A DNA stretch of 64,000 nt from Gonapodya prolifera JEL478 (taxonomy: Eukaryota > Monoblepharomycota > Monoblepharidomycetes > Monoblepharidales > Gonapodyaceae): the NCBI GenBank assembly GCA_001574975.1, contig KQ965731.1, positions 720,478-784,477 on the forward strand, written 5' to 3'. Under the pieces are notes generated by a model. It ran no database searches. It had not been told where the DNA came from and worked only from the letters and a program-made list of their open reading frames with translations. The translations under genes were made by a program, and so were the position numbers. Positions 34,003 through 46,304 of this stretch are shown here, piece after piece. The first letter of the stretch is position 1, and the number at the start of each line of letters is the position of its first letter.

Positions 34003-37000
34003 ATGACCATCGCAGAGCCATTTGCTTTCGACTTCGATCCAGAAGCAGTAAGTCTGAATCTTCATATTCTTGAGTGCCGGATCTTCCCTCATCGAACTTT
34101 CCGAACTCTCTGCGTCAGCTTTGGAAAAAGTACCTGCAAGAGAGAGACAGAAGGTGCTTTTCTCTGACCCTGGCTTGCTTGCGCGATCCACTTAACAAGA
34201 ACATGACTTGCATTTAAGGCTGCGTGAAGACCACCAAGGCCAATATGTCACAATTGGCGAGGGTAAAGGCGCCAAGTAGGTAACTCAAGCTCTCTCTTTT
34301 GCTGGTAACAGCCAGTGAAGCGGGAGATTCGATTCATTATTCCTCGCTTCCAGATATGCCGAATGGTTCGAGGACCACTGGACTCCGAAAGTGGAACGGG
34401 CACCTTTGACCATTAACACGACTGTCGTTGTTCTCGGGTCGGGATTTTCTGGGATTCAGATGGGAGCCAAACTGAAGCAGTATGGCGTCACCGACTTCAA
34501 GATCATCGACAGTGAGAATCATCCCGCACTTCCTGCGTCGAGCCTCAGTTTCACCTTCTTTTCTCTAAAACAGGAGCAGGAGACTTTGGTGGAACATGGT
34601 ACTGGAACGTGAGTGACCAAAAAATAGTGGTAGATGTTGTTGGTTCAAATTTTCCGTGTTTCCCAGAGATATCCCGGCGTAGCGTGTGGTGAGTTTTCAA
34701 CGCAGGGATTGTCAAGATTGATACTGATCTCAACCGTGCTCAAACAGATTCCGAGGCATATTGCTACCTTCCGCTTCTGGAAGAAACAAACTACTGCCCC
34801 ACATACAAGTATGCAGGGGGACCAGAGATTCGGGCACACTGCGCACGCATGGTACGCGATTGTCTTTACATTGCAAGAAAGTATACGATGACTGTGTTTC
34901 TTTTCGAAAAGGGACGGCATTTTGGCTTATATGACCATGCCATCTTTTCTACCGCGGTGAAAGAATTTTCGTGGGATGATGACGCGAAAGTATGGATCGG
35001 CACAACCGACCGCGACGACAAAATAACCACGAAGTTCCTCGTTGTGTGCGGAGGCCCCATCAAGTGAGAAATGGTTGTTACGGTTTACTGAGAAATTTTC
35101 TCACCGGATCCGTCCCAAGCCACCCACATTTGCCCGATGTTGAAGGAATTGAGACCTTTGCGGGTAAGGAATTTCACACGGCGAGATGGGATTACGAGTT
35201 CACTGGTGGCGAGTAAGTGATATCTCTTTCGAGCACTCATTACGTGCCGACTCAAATCGCACATGTAGCTCTAATGGCGACTACAACATGACGAAGCTCG
35301 GTGACAAAACCGTTGCTATTATTGGTACGCACTTTGCAATCTTGAGCGTATAATCCTCCTGCTAACGTCGTTCTCCATCATAGGGACGGGAGCGACTGCC
35401 ATCCAATGTATTCCTTACCTTGGCCAAAGGTTCGTCCGTTGTTAATTCATCCAAATTGGCTCTTCTTTTACGTGTCTTTTTCTTTAGCTGCAAGAAGCTC
35501 ATTGTTTTCCAACGAACGCCATCGGCGGTGGACGTTCGCGATAACACTCCAACCGATCAAGAGTGGTTCAAGTCACTAGAGCCTGGGTGGCAGGCCAAGC
35601 GGGTGAGGAAAATCGCCCCCGAAAACGTTTGTCTGTGTTAACATCTGCGAGTCAGGACTGGGCCTTCCAATTGACCGGGGCTGGTGGCGAGCCTGAAATT
35701 GAGCTCGATGACGGGTTTTCTCGTTCGTGAGTGCTGCAGACTCAAAGTTACATCGTCATAAGAAGATCCCTTAAGCGTTTTGCTTTTTCCGATACTTCCA
35801 GTTTCCGAGGCTGGTTTGAGCTTGCAAAACTTCAAGCCAAGACTGGCGAGGGAAAGGATTATACACTACCTCAGCTGCTTCAATTCGGCGACTTCAAGTG
35901 GATGGAGCGGATTCGGAGGCGGTGTGACGAAATCGTAAAGGACAAGAAGACGGCCGAGGCGTTAAAACCTTGGTGTGAGATTCATTCTTTGTGCTTTGTT
36001 CAAAGCTCAATCGGTGATGTTAATTGTTCTTTTACAGATAACCTGTGGTGTAAACGACCAGTCTGTACTTGACTGCTCTTTGTTTCATAATCGTCCTTCT
36101 CACCACATCATTCAATCAGGTTTACTCGGACACGTACCTTCAGACCTTTAACCGTCCAAACGTCGAGCTTGTGGATACGTGAGTTGGTTAAACTTGCTTA
36201 TCCTCTTCGGGTTAATCTGAAACGGCTTCAAGTTCTGTGTCGAAGGGAATCGAAAAGATCACCCCTAAGGGCATCGTCGTTGCCGGCGTTGAGCACGAGG
36301 TTGATGTCATTATCTGGAGCACCGGTGTGTTTCTTGCACTGCCCTTTCTCTCCAAAGAGCTATGTTGAAGGTTGACACTTTTTGCCAGGATACACTCTTC
36401 CCGTTGAAGGAACACATCACGACTTGTAAGTGAATTCTCCCGCTGCTTGTACAAGAGCACCGCTTATCCACCGTCATTCGTATTATCTAGTGTGATCCGA
36501 GGCCGAGGAGGTGTCACTTGGAACGAGAAAATGGAAAAGAAGGGAGGATATGCCTCCCTTTACGGGCTCGTTACGTCTGACTTCCCGAACTACCTTCAAT
36601 TCGGAAATCGTCAGGTGGGTTTTATGGCATCTCCTGTTCGCATGCCCACACTACATCTCAACCCCTTCCTCCTCGTGTTTTCTGTAGGCTGCTGTTTCGG
36701 TCAACTTCCCCAGTTCGTAATGCGTGCCCAGATCTTGTTCTTATTCACCTCTCAAAATTCCATTTATTCCACAGGCGTGTACAACGACCAAGCCATCTTC
36801 ACCGCGTACGTCCTGGCACAAGCAATCAAACTGGGCGCTAAAACTATCGAGTGCACAAAAGAAGCGGAAGAAGAGTGGACGCAACAGGTTTTGGCGAAGT
36901 CAAGGGCGAACCCGGAGTTCCGAGAGTCTTGCACACCTGGTGAGTTGGCCAAGCGACAGTGCTTATATCCGGGACACGTGTGGATTGACCAATGTCGTAT

Positions 37001-37153
37001 CCAGGCTATTACAACGCTGAGGGAGACTCTAAGAAGCTGTCCAAGTATGTGCGCTCGCAGGTGTACGGAGGTGGCCCCCTCGAGTATCGCAGTATCATTC
37101 TCGATTATGTCAAGAGCGGCGAACTTAAAGGTTTTGAAGTTGTTGTGGCGTGA
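34003..37153 (+). CDS. Baeyer-Villiger-type FAD/NADPH monooxygenase
   Basis: The start at 34003 gives [15 protein letters not shown]. Twelve or more exons follow. Visible motifs in order are the FAD Rossmann loop [14 protein letters not shown], the [17 protein letters not shown] stretch, [13 protein letters not shown], and [12 protein letters not shown], which matches the type I Baeyer-Villiger fingerprint FxGxxxHxxxW(P/D). A second Rossmann loop for NADPH is [12 protein letters not shown]. The C-terminal part has DVIIWSTG and YLQFGNRQ. The stop follows GFEVVVA at 37153. Such enzymes insert oxygen next to a carbonyl or oxidise heteroatoms; the substrate is unknown. Exon 2 (about 34221-34276) and its following intron have a decayed copy near 40571. 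The preceding gene is the histidine kinase, same strand. Confidence 0.88.
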
Positions 37154-37621
37154 GAATGGCAGCACAATAGATTATAAATGTATTTGATTATAGCGGCCTC
37201 CATTACGATTCTTATCTTGGCCAAGAAGTTGGTCCCGTCCAGCTTGAGTTGCGCAGTGAGATCCGTTGAATTTTACAAAGACCACGTCACCGAAAGGAGT
37301 GGAGAAGGTGTAAGGCAGAAAAAAGAAGCGGTAAATTTCGAAGTTGGCGTTACGATCTTTAGATGACAGAAAAGCAAGCAGTGAGGCAGATGTGAACGTC
37401 CGAGATCCAGTGGCGACGACTGGTGTGCGAAACACTTGCATGTAAATGAATGGTCGTGTGCATGCTTGCGAATTTAGAGAGACAACAGAGGACAACGGGT
37501 CGTGCAGGGAAACTGGCAGCATTTCTGAGGGTGACCACCACAGGAGGCACGCCGGATGAACCCGAAGCTGACTCACTCTTCATGCATTCTTTCCCTGTTC
37601 TCCCCCACTTTCCCTAACGAT
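37154..37621. other. Intergenic stretch between monooxygenase and fasciclin gene
   Basis: About 470 bp holding the terminator of the monooxygenase and promoter of the next gene. Short frames on both strands have no recognisable motif. No repeat seen. Confidence 0.5.
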
Positions 37622-40409
37622 ATGGTGAAGATCTTCCCCACGCTCGCGCTCGCGCTCCTACTCTGCGTGCCACAAACCCACGGCGCCACTTCCTTGTTGA
37701 GTGTTCTCAGTGCGTTCTGAACTAAGTGTCCCTGAAATGCTTGAACCCTCAACCTCACACTTTGTCATGTCCTGCATTCTTCAGCGACATACAACACAAC
37801 AGGCAAACCCTACAACATTACATTCGTCAATCGGTTGCTCTCCCCGGCGTTTATCGGCGACGCAAACTTCGCGACCATTACATCCGCCCTCAACTCGTCC
37901 GTTCAAAACCACACAATTTTTGTGTAGGTGGATGCGCGGATCTTTTTCAATTGCAATTGCACACTCAAGGCATTTCTCTGGCGGGCTTTTTTGATCGTGC
38001 AAGTCCAACTGACGCCGCGTTCGCTGCTGCTCTGCAAAGGTAGAGTCCAAATACATCTCTAATGAGTGCACACGAAAAGATCGCACCAACCCTCCCACAG
38101 ATTCGGCGACTCCAACCTCATCAGCGGTCTCAGCGGGCAGATCTTCTCCTACCACATCTCCCCCGTCCTCGTCGATTCAAACTTCCTTGGCAACCTGAAC
38201 ACAACACTCCGCAGGGGCATCATCCCGACACTCCTCACCAACACGACAAACGCAACTCTGGCCGGTTGGATCAACGCCCGTATTTCGCCTCAGGTTCTAA
38301 GGCTGGTGGTGAATGACACCGCAAGTACGCATGTGCTGTTGCACAGCGAGTGCGCGGTCAGAGTCAACAATCACGTTTCCGTTACTCCCACCCAGTTGAA
38401 CTTAATTCTGCGTATGGCTGGTCGGCCGCCGTGATCGACAACGTCACGACCGACAATGGAATCGCATACATCAGTGAGTTGCTTCTCCGATCCCTTGCAA
38501 TATCAAACAACCCAACTGCATAATGCCAGTTTCTTCAATGCTTCTCCCACCTCTGAGCTTCTCGGCAACCTTGCTGGTACGGATCTGACTGTTACAATTA
38601 AAGCTTCCGTTTTCTTTTTTTGAACCGCTCCCCACAAGGCTGCCAACACCACTATGAGCGCTGCGGGCCACACGTTCCAGAAATTCAACGCGTACTACTC
38701 CGCGTTTCCCCAAGTGAGCCACATTGCAAACACGTATGCACCAATCACAGTGTGAGTTGTGTGCCGAGGTGCTCTCTTATCTCACCATCTCTAAGCTCCA
38801 CCGACGCTGTTTCTATTTCAGATTTGCCCTAACGGACGCCGCGTTCAACAATCTCTCCAACGTAGATGCGCATTCGGCTGAAATACTCAAGTACAACTGT
38901 AGGTACTGATGTCAAACTCAACATCGTCGAATTCCTCATCAAATAAACGCCTAGCGATTCTCGGCGGCACCGACTATCTCCTACCAAGTGGCAGCTGGCT
39001 GACTGGAAACGCTGAAACTATCACCGTCGTGAACAGTAGCCCGGCAAACGACGTGGGAAGCATCACCGTCAATGGACAAGAAGTGGTGCTTTTGGTGTGT
39101 TCTATTCACACGAATTTCTCCTTTTCGCTATATTTTTATATTGATTGGGTCAGGGAAGTGCACTGATTGAGAATGGTCTCGTGTACTTTGTCCGTGATGC
39201 AATCGTGCCACCCGACCTAAAAACAGCTCTTCAGGGTACAACAACACCTCCGGCGACAACCGCTGACCCGGCTTCGCCAACGGGTACCTCTGATTTGACA
39301 GGAGGTTTGTTTGGCTTCAATTCACATTTACAACCTTTTACAATCTGACTCTCAAACTTGCGTATTCTTTCCTAGCGCCTAGCTCCCTCAACGTGGGAGT
39401 TGTAATAGGTGCTAGTGCTGCGGGAGTCGTAGCACTAGCTCTCCTTGGAGGGACTGTAGTATACAGAGTCAGGAGGGCAAAGGTAACGACACTTTACAGC
39501 AAACAACTTGGAGGTAAGTGATCTCATTCAGAGAACCAAAATGTGGTATGACAAGTAAAGAGAACCAATTAAATTTTTGTAGATCAGGAAACAATTACTC
39601 CCTTTCACCCTGATCAAAGCAAAAGCGCAACGAAAGAACCCTTCGCAGTGCAACCCAATACATTTGTTCCACCTCTGCCATCGGAACAACTACTTTCTCT
39701 CCCGCAAGCCATGGGAAGTCCTCCGGAAACCTCACACTCGCGCTCTGTTACCACTTCAAGTGCTACATTATCATCAGGATACCTTTCTGGGGCATTGAAT
39801 TCCAGTCATATTCGAGATATTCATGCGTTGATGCAGAGCGAAAGCAAAGCATTGGGTCTTTTGCCAGCGTCAAGCAGTGAGGTAGTGTTTTCTGAATCGC
39901 AAATTGGATCGTTTACATTGAAATGACGGCGAGGAACATATTTGCAGCCACATCGTCATTACCGGCTTCTTGTTGGTGAGCTCATGTGGGATAAACCAAA
40001 CGTTCCCGCACCACCGCAAACGGTGTTCGAAGTTTCAGCACCAGTAAGTGCGACACTGCGGTGGATGCACCCAAGAAAACGTTTAAGAATTTTTGTCTTT
40101 GCATTTTGGCTTGGAGTTCGCGGCTACGGCACCAGACGAAATCTCATTGAATGTTGGGGATATGGTGAAATTAAAGATCTTGTTCCGTGATGGATGGTCG
40201 TGGGGCGTAAATGTGGAGACCGAGCAGACGGGAATGCTTCCATTGTGAGCACAATGTCAGTTCCTCATCATTATGTCATGTCCGTTGACGTGCAACAATT
40301 ACTTCCTGAAAGAGACTGCCTCTGGATTCCGGGGTCGAGTGGTACTCTGAGAAGCCAATCCGTTCGTTATGAATCGCGCCAGGCGTTTGACCAAGGTTTA
40401 GACTTCTAA
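37622..40409 (+). CDS. Membrane protein with two FAS1 domains and a cytoplasmic SH3 domain
   Basis: The start at 37622 gives a signal peptide (MVKIFPTLALALLLCVPQTHG). The first fasciclin domain shows TIFVPTDAAFAAAL (spliced), IFSYHISPVLV and VIDNVTTDNGIAYI. The second shows TVFALTDAAFNNLSN, TDYLLPSGSWLTGN, VNGQEVVLL and ALIENGLVYFVRDAI. A Thr/Pro-rich stalk precedes one membrane segment (VGVVIGASAAGVVALALLGG) with RVRRAK on the cytosolic side, then a Ser/Pro-rich tail. Introns of 77 nt (39865-39941) and about 80 nt join this tail in phase to VPAPPQTVFEVSAP, then PDEISLNVGDMVKLKI and FRDGWSWGVN and TGMLPL, an SH3 domain. A last in-phase splice adds DCLWIPGSS to QGLDF (stop 40409). FAS1 domains mediate adhesion; SH3 binds proline motifs. 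If the tail exons are not joined, the first stop is at 39926. Confidence 0.75.
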
Positions 40410-40570
40410 TGTTGGAGATAGCTCTGATTCGTAATGAGTGAACGAGAGTAATTAATCAGGTAATCATAAGTAACTATCATATGAAAAACCCTCTCAAACA
40501 TAACTAGAAACAAAGATATATGGTGATTTGTTGATAGGATTGTGACCAACTCTACGGTGAGACTCATGTA

Positions 40571-40670
40571 AATTGACTTGCATATAAGGTCGACATCTCA
40601 CAATCGGAGAGGGTAAAGGCGTCAAGTACATAACTCAAGTTCTCTTTTGTGCTGGAAGCAGCAAATGAAG
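40571..40670 (+). pseudogene. Decayed copy of a monooxygenase exon and intron fragment
   Basis: This stretch aligns with 34201-34320 in the monooxygenase gene: both have gacttgcat(t/a)taagg, then tcacaat(t/c)gg, gagggtaaaggcg(c/t)caagta, taactcaag and gctgg, then aatgaag or agtgaag. About 18 bp of the exon are deleted in the copy. It includes the coding part for TIGEGKG and the following intron. It lies about 100 bp upstream of RPN8, so it may now be part of that promoter or 5' UTR. Confidence 0.75.
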
Positions 40671-40766
40671 TTGGGGGTGATGTGAATGATTTCATAGCAT
40701 TTTATTGGTGCTGTGGTCAACTCAAGCAGTCCACCAGTCAAGTGATTGAATTCATACCGCCCAAAA

Positions 40767-42585
40767 TGCCGGTTTCCACCACCGCGACCCCAGAAAATGT
40801 CGTTGTTCACCCACTGGTACTCCTTTCTGTGACTGACCACTACAACCGAATGGCGCGCAATACGAACAAACGTGTGGTCGGCGTCCTGTTGGGACAGTGG
40901 AAGGGGAAATCGGTCAACATCGCCAATTCGTACGCCCGTGAGTTCTCTCTACTTGGTGCGGCATGGATGCTTTGCGAGCGCTAATGAATTCCTTACGCGG
41001 TGGGTGCTTGCGGAACCACATTTGCACCATGGATTCGCGGCGTTTTCCTATCGCAGTCCCATTCGAAGAGGACGAAAAAGACCCTTCAGTTTGGTTTATT
41101 GACCACAATTACCACGAGGCGATGTACGACATGTTCAAGAAGGTCAACGGTGAGCGTTGTGATCCTAACACAACTCCGGCGACCAAACCCACATCCGGGG
41201 AGTCACAGAACAGATGGAATTCGGGCTTGGAAGGATGCTTTTTGAACTGGAGGTTGAGGGATGATTGGACTCCAGCTTCGAGGATGATTTTTGGACGGTA
41301 GGCGTAGTGGAATGGCAGCGAACTCGCTGATTGGCGCTGCACCCGGCCCGACACAAGACTCGTATCGCTGTTGAGGCGAGATGAGACACCGTAAACAATC
41401 GTGGGAATCAGATTCGCAAAGAGGCAGGATGGCATTACAGTATCACACCAACAGGAGATATTTCATTGGAGCTACTTATGTCGGCCCAATCACCTACTGA
41501 TTATCGCACTTTGCTTTCTTCCAATTCATGTGTCCCACCCTCAGCCAAGGAGAAGCTTGTCGGATGGTACCACACCGGACCCCGACTTCGCGGTTCGGAT
41601 TTAGAAATCAATGCTCTCTTCCGTCGCTACACCCCCAACCCTGTTCTTGTCGTCATCGACGTTCGACCAAAGGATTTGGGAGTTCCTACAGACGCTTACT
41701 TTGCGGTGGAGGAGATTCATGATGTGAGTTGTGGGTACATTCAGAAAGGTGGATGGGAGTGGAGGAGTGTCGGTATGCGGCATTCACAAAGTGGCACAAG
41801 ACTCGGTGGTCAATGAATGATTTCTGGAATGGTGTCAACATCCGCAAAACGTATCCCGAACCTGTTTTGTGAGCGCCGCAATAATCACTGTATTGACGTA
41901 GGACGGCACCGCAACAACGCAAACCTTCGCACACGTTCCATCGCTTATCGAAGCCGAGGAGTCCGAAGAAATCGGCGTCGAACATCTCCTTCGCGATGTG
42001 AAAGACATTTCGCACGGAACTCTGTCGTCCAATATCACCACGCAGCTGGAATCTTTGAAGGGACTTCACGCCCGGGTTGAAGACGTGCGACATTATCTGG
42101 ACAAAGTCGTCAAGGGGGAACTTCCGGTGAACCACCGGATTATTGCGAATTTGCAGGATGTGTTCAACCTGATGCCGGATCTCGGCGTGGAAGAAGTGGC
42201 ACGGGCATTCAGCGTCAAGACGAACGATGAGATGCTGGTCATTTATCTTAGTAGTCTGGTACGGGCAACTGTTGCTCTGCACAATCTCATAAACAACAAA
42301 GTAAGTCAACGTGTGCAATGCAATTGATGCCAGAGCGATTGGATGAATCTTCCTTGGTACCCACAAAGATCCAACTTCGAGATGCTGAGCGGGAAGAATC
42401 GAAGAAGTCGGAGGAAAAGGAGAAGGTGAGAATCACGTAAATTGGTGGTGTTTGCAGACTCGATCTAACTCTGGGTTTATGAAAAGGATAAAGAGAAGAA
42501 GGAGACGGAGAAGAAAGAGGAAAGCGACGCCAAGGGGAAAGAAAGCCCCAAGGAAGCGTCCAATGATGGGAAGGGGAAGAAGTAG
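40767..42585 (+). CDS. RPN8: 26S proteasome regulatory subunit Rpn8 (MPN domain)
   Basis: The start at 40767 gives [20 protein letters not shown], followed by [19 protein letters not shown], the beginning of the MPN domain. Later exons carry [60 protein letters not shown] and the helical C-terminal part ([36 protein letters not shown]). The tail is Lys/Glu-rich, ending NDGKGKK. Rpn8 pairs with the deubiquitinase Rpn11 in the proteasome lid and lacks the JAMM zinc ligands itself. The intron between MFKKVNG and EKLVGWYH is about 400 nt (41152-41550), several times the local norm. The N-terminal sequence is preceded by the decayed monooxygenase fragment. Confidence 0.96.
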
Positions 42586-42712
42586 TCCACTTGTTTGTAC
42601 CTCAAGCCCCGGCAATAGTAGAAGATCAATGTGCATATTTCTCATTAAATCGTCAAATTATATTTTTAGTTTTCGTATTTTTCAGGAGAGAAAGATCATT
42701 GGATATCAATCC

Positions 42713-45700
42713 TCAACGAGCACGCTTCACCCGGGTGATGGGAGGTAGCACCTCACCCGCCTCGGTACACTTTCGCATCCACTCGCACGATCTCTCGACT
42801 GCACGCCTCCACCGTTCGGGGTCTGCGGTACCTGCTGGCGTAGCTTTGAGTCTAGCTTCCTGGTATTCTTTGGTCCACCCTAACGGGCCAGGCCAAGGGA
42901 ATTCGAGCGAATGGCCGTGGCGGTTGGGTCCGGACTCCCTCTTGCACGTCATAGTCTTGAGCAGCGCCTCCTTTATCGCGTCTTGAGACTCACACCCCTC
43001 AAAGAGTTCCAAAATCACTTTGTAGCTCCTTCTCAAAGACGACGGCTCCATTGTTGTCCAGCCCCCAAGGACCAAAATCTTTCCAACAGTGTCCATTTTC
43101 TCCTTGGGTACACGCGTGAGGAGATCGGGAACATCCATTCGGGACAGCTTGAACTCCCGACCGAGCACCGTGGTGGTCAACTTCTCGCGCATTTGGGCCA
43201 CGATGGAGGCTTCCTTCTCAGCTGACAGCTTCCCGCCTGGAACCTTCTTGATCACCTTGTCCTCAACCATCTTGACGAGTGTATCGCGAGCAAAGGTCGA
43301 CCGCTGTTCCCACCAAGCCTTCACTTGGGGCGCAACGCAATCCGCCACAATTGACCGGCCCATTTCAATGAGGGAATACTCGGATGGGTCCCGGCGTCGC
43401 CACTCCTGATCCTTAGGCTCATCGGCATTCATCAGTTCGAAACGCGCAGGACGTCTCCCGAGCAGAGCAGACTCAACCATGATACCCCTTGCCGTGTCTT
43501 CATCAAGAGTACCTTGCACCGTTGTGGGTATCGCTCGGGACGGATCACGCGCCTTCACGTCAGCACCAACGACGATTCGACAGAGGAGCTGGTGCGCCTT
43601 GTAGCTTCCTTTAAAGAGTTCCGTCTCAGCGAGTCGCTCTCCCAATCGCTTCTCCCACCCAGGCGCGTCACGCTCTGGTGCTTTGGTGCTTTCGGTCTCT
43701 CGCTTCGCTGCGAAAATCTCACATGGATGCAACTCCTCCAGGGGCTTCACTTTGTCAAAGTCCCAATCCTCCAAAAAGCACCTTCCAATCTCTTCAGGGG
43801 AGAGCCATCCCGGATAGATCGGCTCCTTGCCGTCCGCAGCGCGGCGGTTGTTGACGTTCTGAATGGCAGCGACTCGGCCCGCGGTCATTTCCTCAAAGAG
43901 TTCCTTCAACACTCTAGGCTGGGGGCTATCCGTGGGGACCATCTTCTTGCGGCGCAAGAACGCGAGCAGCGCGGCCACCAGTTTGGGGATTGCGTCAGAC
44001 GGGTTGTTGAACCCTTTCCCGTCTCTGAGACTGCGCACAATGTCCATCGCCGGAACGATGGTCTGCTTCTTGAGAGTCCACAGGAGCGACCTCATCACCT
44101 CCCACTCCGCCTCGGTCGGGTCGCGCCCCTTGGCCGAGATCTCAAAGGCCATCTGCACCAACGCTGCCGAAGTCAGCCCGGGGGACAGGGAGGGGAACAG
44201 CTGGTATCCTCCCGAAACGAGGTTTCCCTGAATGACTCCATGCAAGACAGGAAGCCCAGAGAGCACCTGGAAACCTCGCGTGAGGACCGCGTCGTCCGGG
44301 TGCGCGATAATGAGCGCGGTGGAGTACTCCTTCTTGGACATGGGGTCCTTGTACACGAGGTGTCCGTCGGACGACGTCTCTGCGCGCATGCCGATCGCCG
44401 CCAGCGCCGAGACGACGGATGAGGTGGACACGGACCGAATGTTGGCAGCCCACGCGTCGGCAAAGTCCACGAGGGCCGGGTTCAGCTTGTCCCGGGGAAA
44501 GCGGACGTCCACGAACCTGACCATGAGCGTCTCGATTGTGAGCGTGAGCCATTTGGTGAGATCCTCCTCGTTCTTGATCGGGAGCTCCTTGAGCGATGTG
44601 ATGGCGCCGACCGCCGACTCGAGCAGCACCGCGCACTGGACCGCGCCCTCGGACGCTCCAATCTCTTCGGCGGTGAGGGGGGGTAAGGGCTCCAGAATCA
44701 AGGGCGAGACCACCGACTTGTCGGTTTCAGCGAGCTTGCGCATCTCGTCCCTGACTTCCGTGGCAAGAGCGCCCTCCTCGCCGAGAAGGTCCGTGCGGCC
44801 AAGTGCCTCCAGCATCGACACGACAAAGAACTTGACCGACGCTGCTGCCGCGTTGGTGTCGACTCCCTTCACGCGCTTCGTCGCGCGCTTGCCCTTGAAC
44901 CTGTCGGTGGCAGTGTCGAGCAAGCGCCCCAGCGCGCCTCGCATGTCGTCGGTCCCCGTGACGTGTGCGCTTCCACTCGCACGAACACCGGGATCTTCCT
45001 CAAGAGGTTCGAAGTTGTCCGTGTCTGGCGCCGACACGCGGAATCCTCGGAGCTCGTGCAGAGTGGCCTCGCTGATAGCGGCGCCGCCACCGAGAACGCG
45101 GGCCTGGAGAGAGGTGAGAAGAGCGCCGAGCCCGGATGCGAGAAGCCTGCTGTCGCCGTGTTGAGGAAAGAGAATGAGACCGTTTGTGAGGGCGGCACCT
45201 TGCTGTGAGGTTCGTAGGGACCGTTTGTGTTAGATTTCAGTCTCAAGCAGATGAACGCAACTGAAATAGAGACACGCACCGTGTACCATCTGAGGTCCGG
45301 GGTGGAGTAAATTATCGGCACGAGAGTAATGTTAAGTGTTTCGCACACCAGGTTGAGCACTTGGAAGATGTCAGTGGGGTATCCGTTCTCTCGGAGCAGC
45401 TCAGCCTCGCGTTGAGCCTCTTGCGAGGTCCCGTGGTGCCGGTAGTGCGGGTCGGCATCCGTTATGAGGAATGTGATCACGTTGTCGCTCTGGGCAGTGG
45501 GGAAGGTGGGACCGCGTGTTAGTGAATGCCAAGATTTCGCTGAAAACCCTCGGACGTGATTACAACTCTACATGTTGAAAACAGAAACATCTCCAAAGTT
45601 CCTCCTCGCTCCTGCAAGGAATGTCAATCCAAAGCTCCTCCTGGCTCCTGAATGGAATGGTCAATCCAAAGCTCCCCCTCGCTCCTGAATGGTCAAACAA

Positions 45701-46127
45701 TAACTTAACGCTCTCTTTTACTTACCGACGTGAACTTTTTCATCAGAAAAGCCAAACCAGCCGCCGAGTTTTCGGGTCCGTCCCCTCCATAGGCGTTGGT
45801 TTCACGCATGTCGGGCGGCGAGTTCAACTTGAGCTTGTTCCAAACATAGCTCCTGACATCGGACTGCGACATGTCGCGGGAAGTCATTGTGACGAAGGAC
45901 TGCTTTGTTGTTTCGGTGAACGTGTGGAGGTGGAGGGCGACGCCAGGCCGGTCGACGGCGCAGAATTCAGAGACCATTGCCTTGACACCCTCAATCTGGG
46001 TGCCCACTGCGACGGGGTGAGAGAGAATAAGCAGAGTTGGTTGGCGCAGTGCAAGGCTGGGAGACGACTCACTGCTGCCTGTGATATCGACGAGAAATAC
46101 GACATGGAGGATCCTGTCTGCCGCCAT
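42713..46127 (-). CDS. Large vWA-domain protein of unknown function
   Basis: The likely start at 46127 gives MAADRILHVVFLVDITGS, whose DxTxS is the MIDAS metal motif of von Willebrand A domains. It is completed by splicing to MGTQIEGVKAMVSEF. The domain continues with LHLHTFTETT, YGGDGPENSAAGLAFLM and, after an intron with a minisatellite, NVITFLITDADPHYR. The next exon starts QQGAALTNGLILFPQHGD and runs without interruption for about 2.4 kb to 42713. This C-terminal part of about 800 residues contains no domain I recognise; a conserved-looking block is RHGHSLEFPWPGPLGW near the end. It is probably cytosolic. A stand-alone 774-codon gene from 45037 is not supported because that start is GTG inside the same open exon. 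It is divergent from the prolyl-tRNA synthetase gene (177 bp). Confidence 0.72.
45592..45692. repeat. Minisatellite, three copies of about 36 bp, in the vWA gene intron
   Basis: Three successive units of the form aaagctcctcctggctcctg followed by aatggaatggtcaatcc, with small differences. The unit lies between donor at about 45719 and acceptor near 45485 of one intron of the vWA gene. Confidence 0.85.
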
Positions 46128-46304
46128 CTGGACGCTTCGTGAGAGTGGAGAGTGTGCGCGATTAAGACCTGATGAGGCTGGGCGAATATTCGGGCGAATG
46201 GAGTCGCAGGCCACGGCCAAGGATCGGGCGACCGCAGCACACTGGCCGGGTGCAGGCGCATCCCACGTCACGGTTCAGAAATCGTTTCGGTGTCTGCAAT
46301 CGCC
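46128..46304. promoter_or_regulatory. Divergent promoter region, vWA gene / prolyl-tRNA synthetase
   Basis: Only 177 bp separate the two start codons, so both promoters must lie here or in the transcribed leaders. No specific element is identified. Confidence 0.5.

Noticed and set aside
42713-45037. Stand-alone 774-codon gene, possibly of viral or mobile origin because intronless
   Set aside because: Its start is a GTG inside an exon that continues upstream and splices in phase to the vWA domain, so it is the C-terminal part of that gene.
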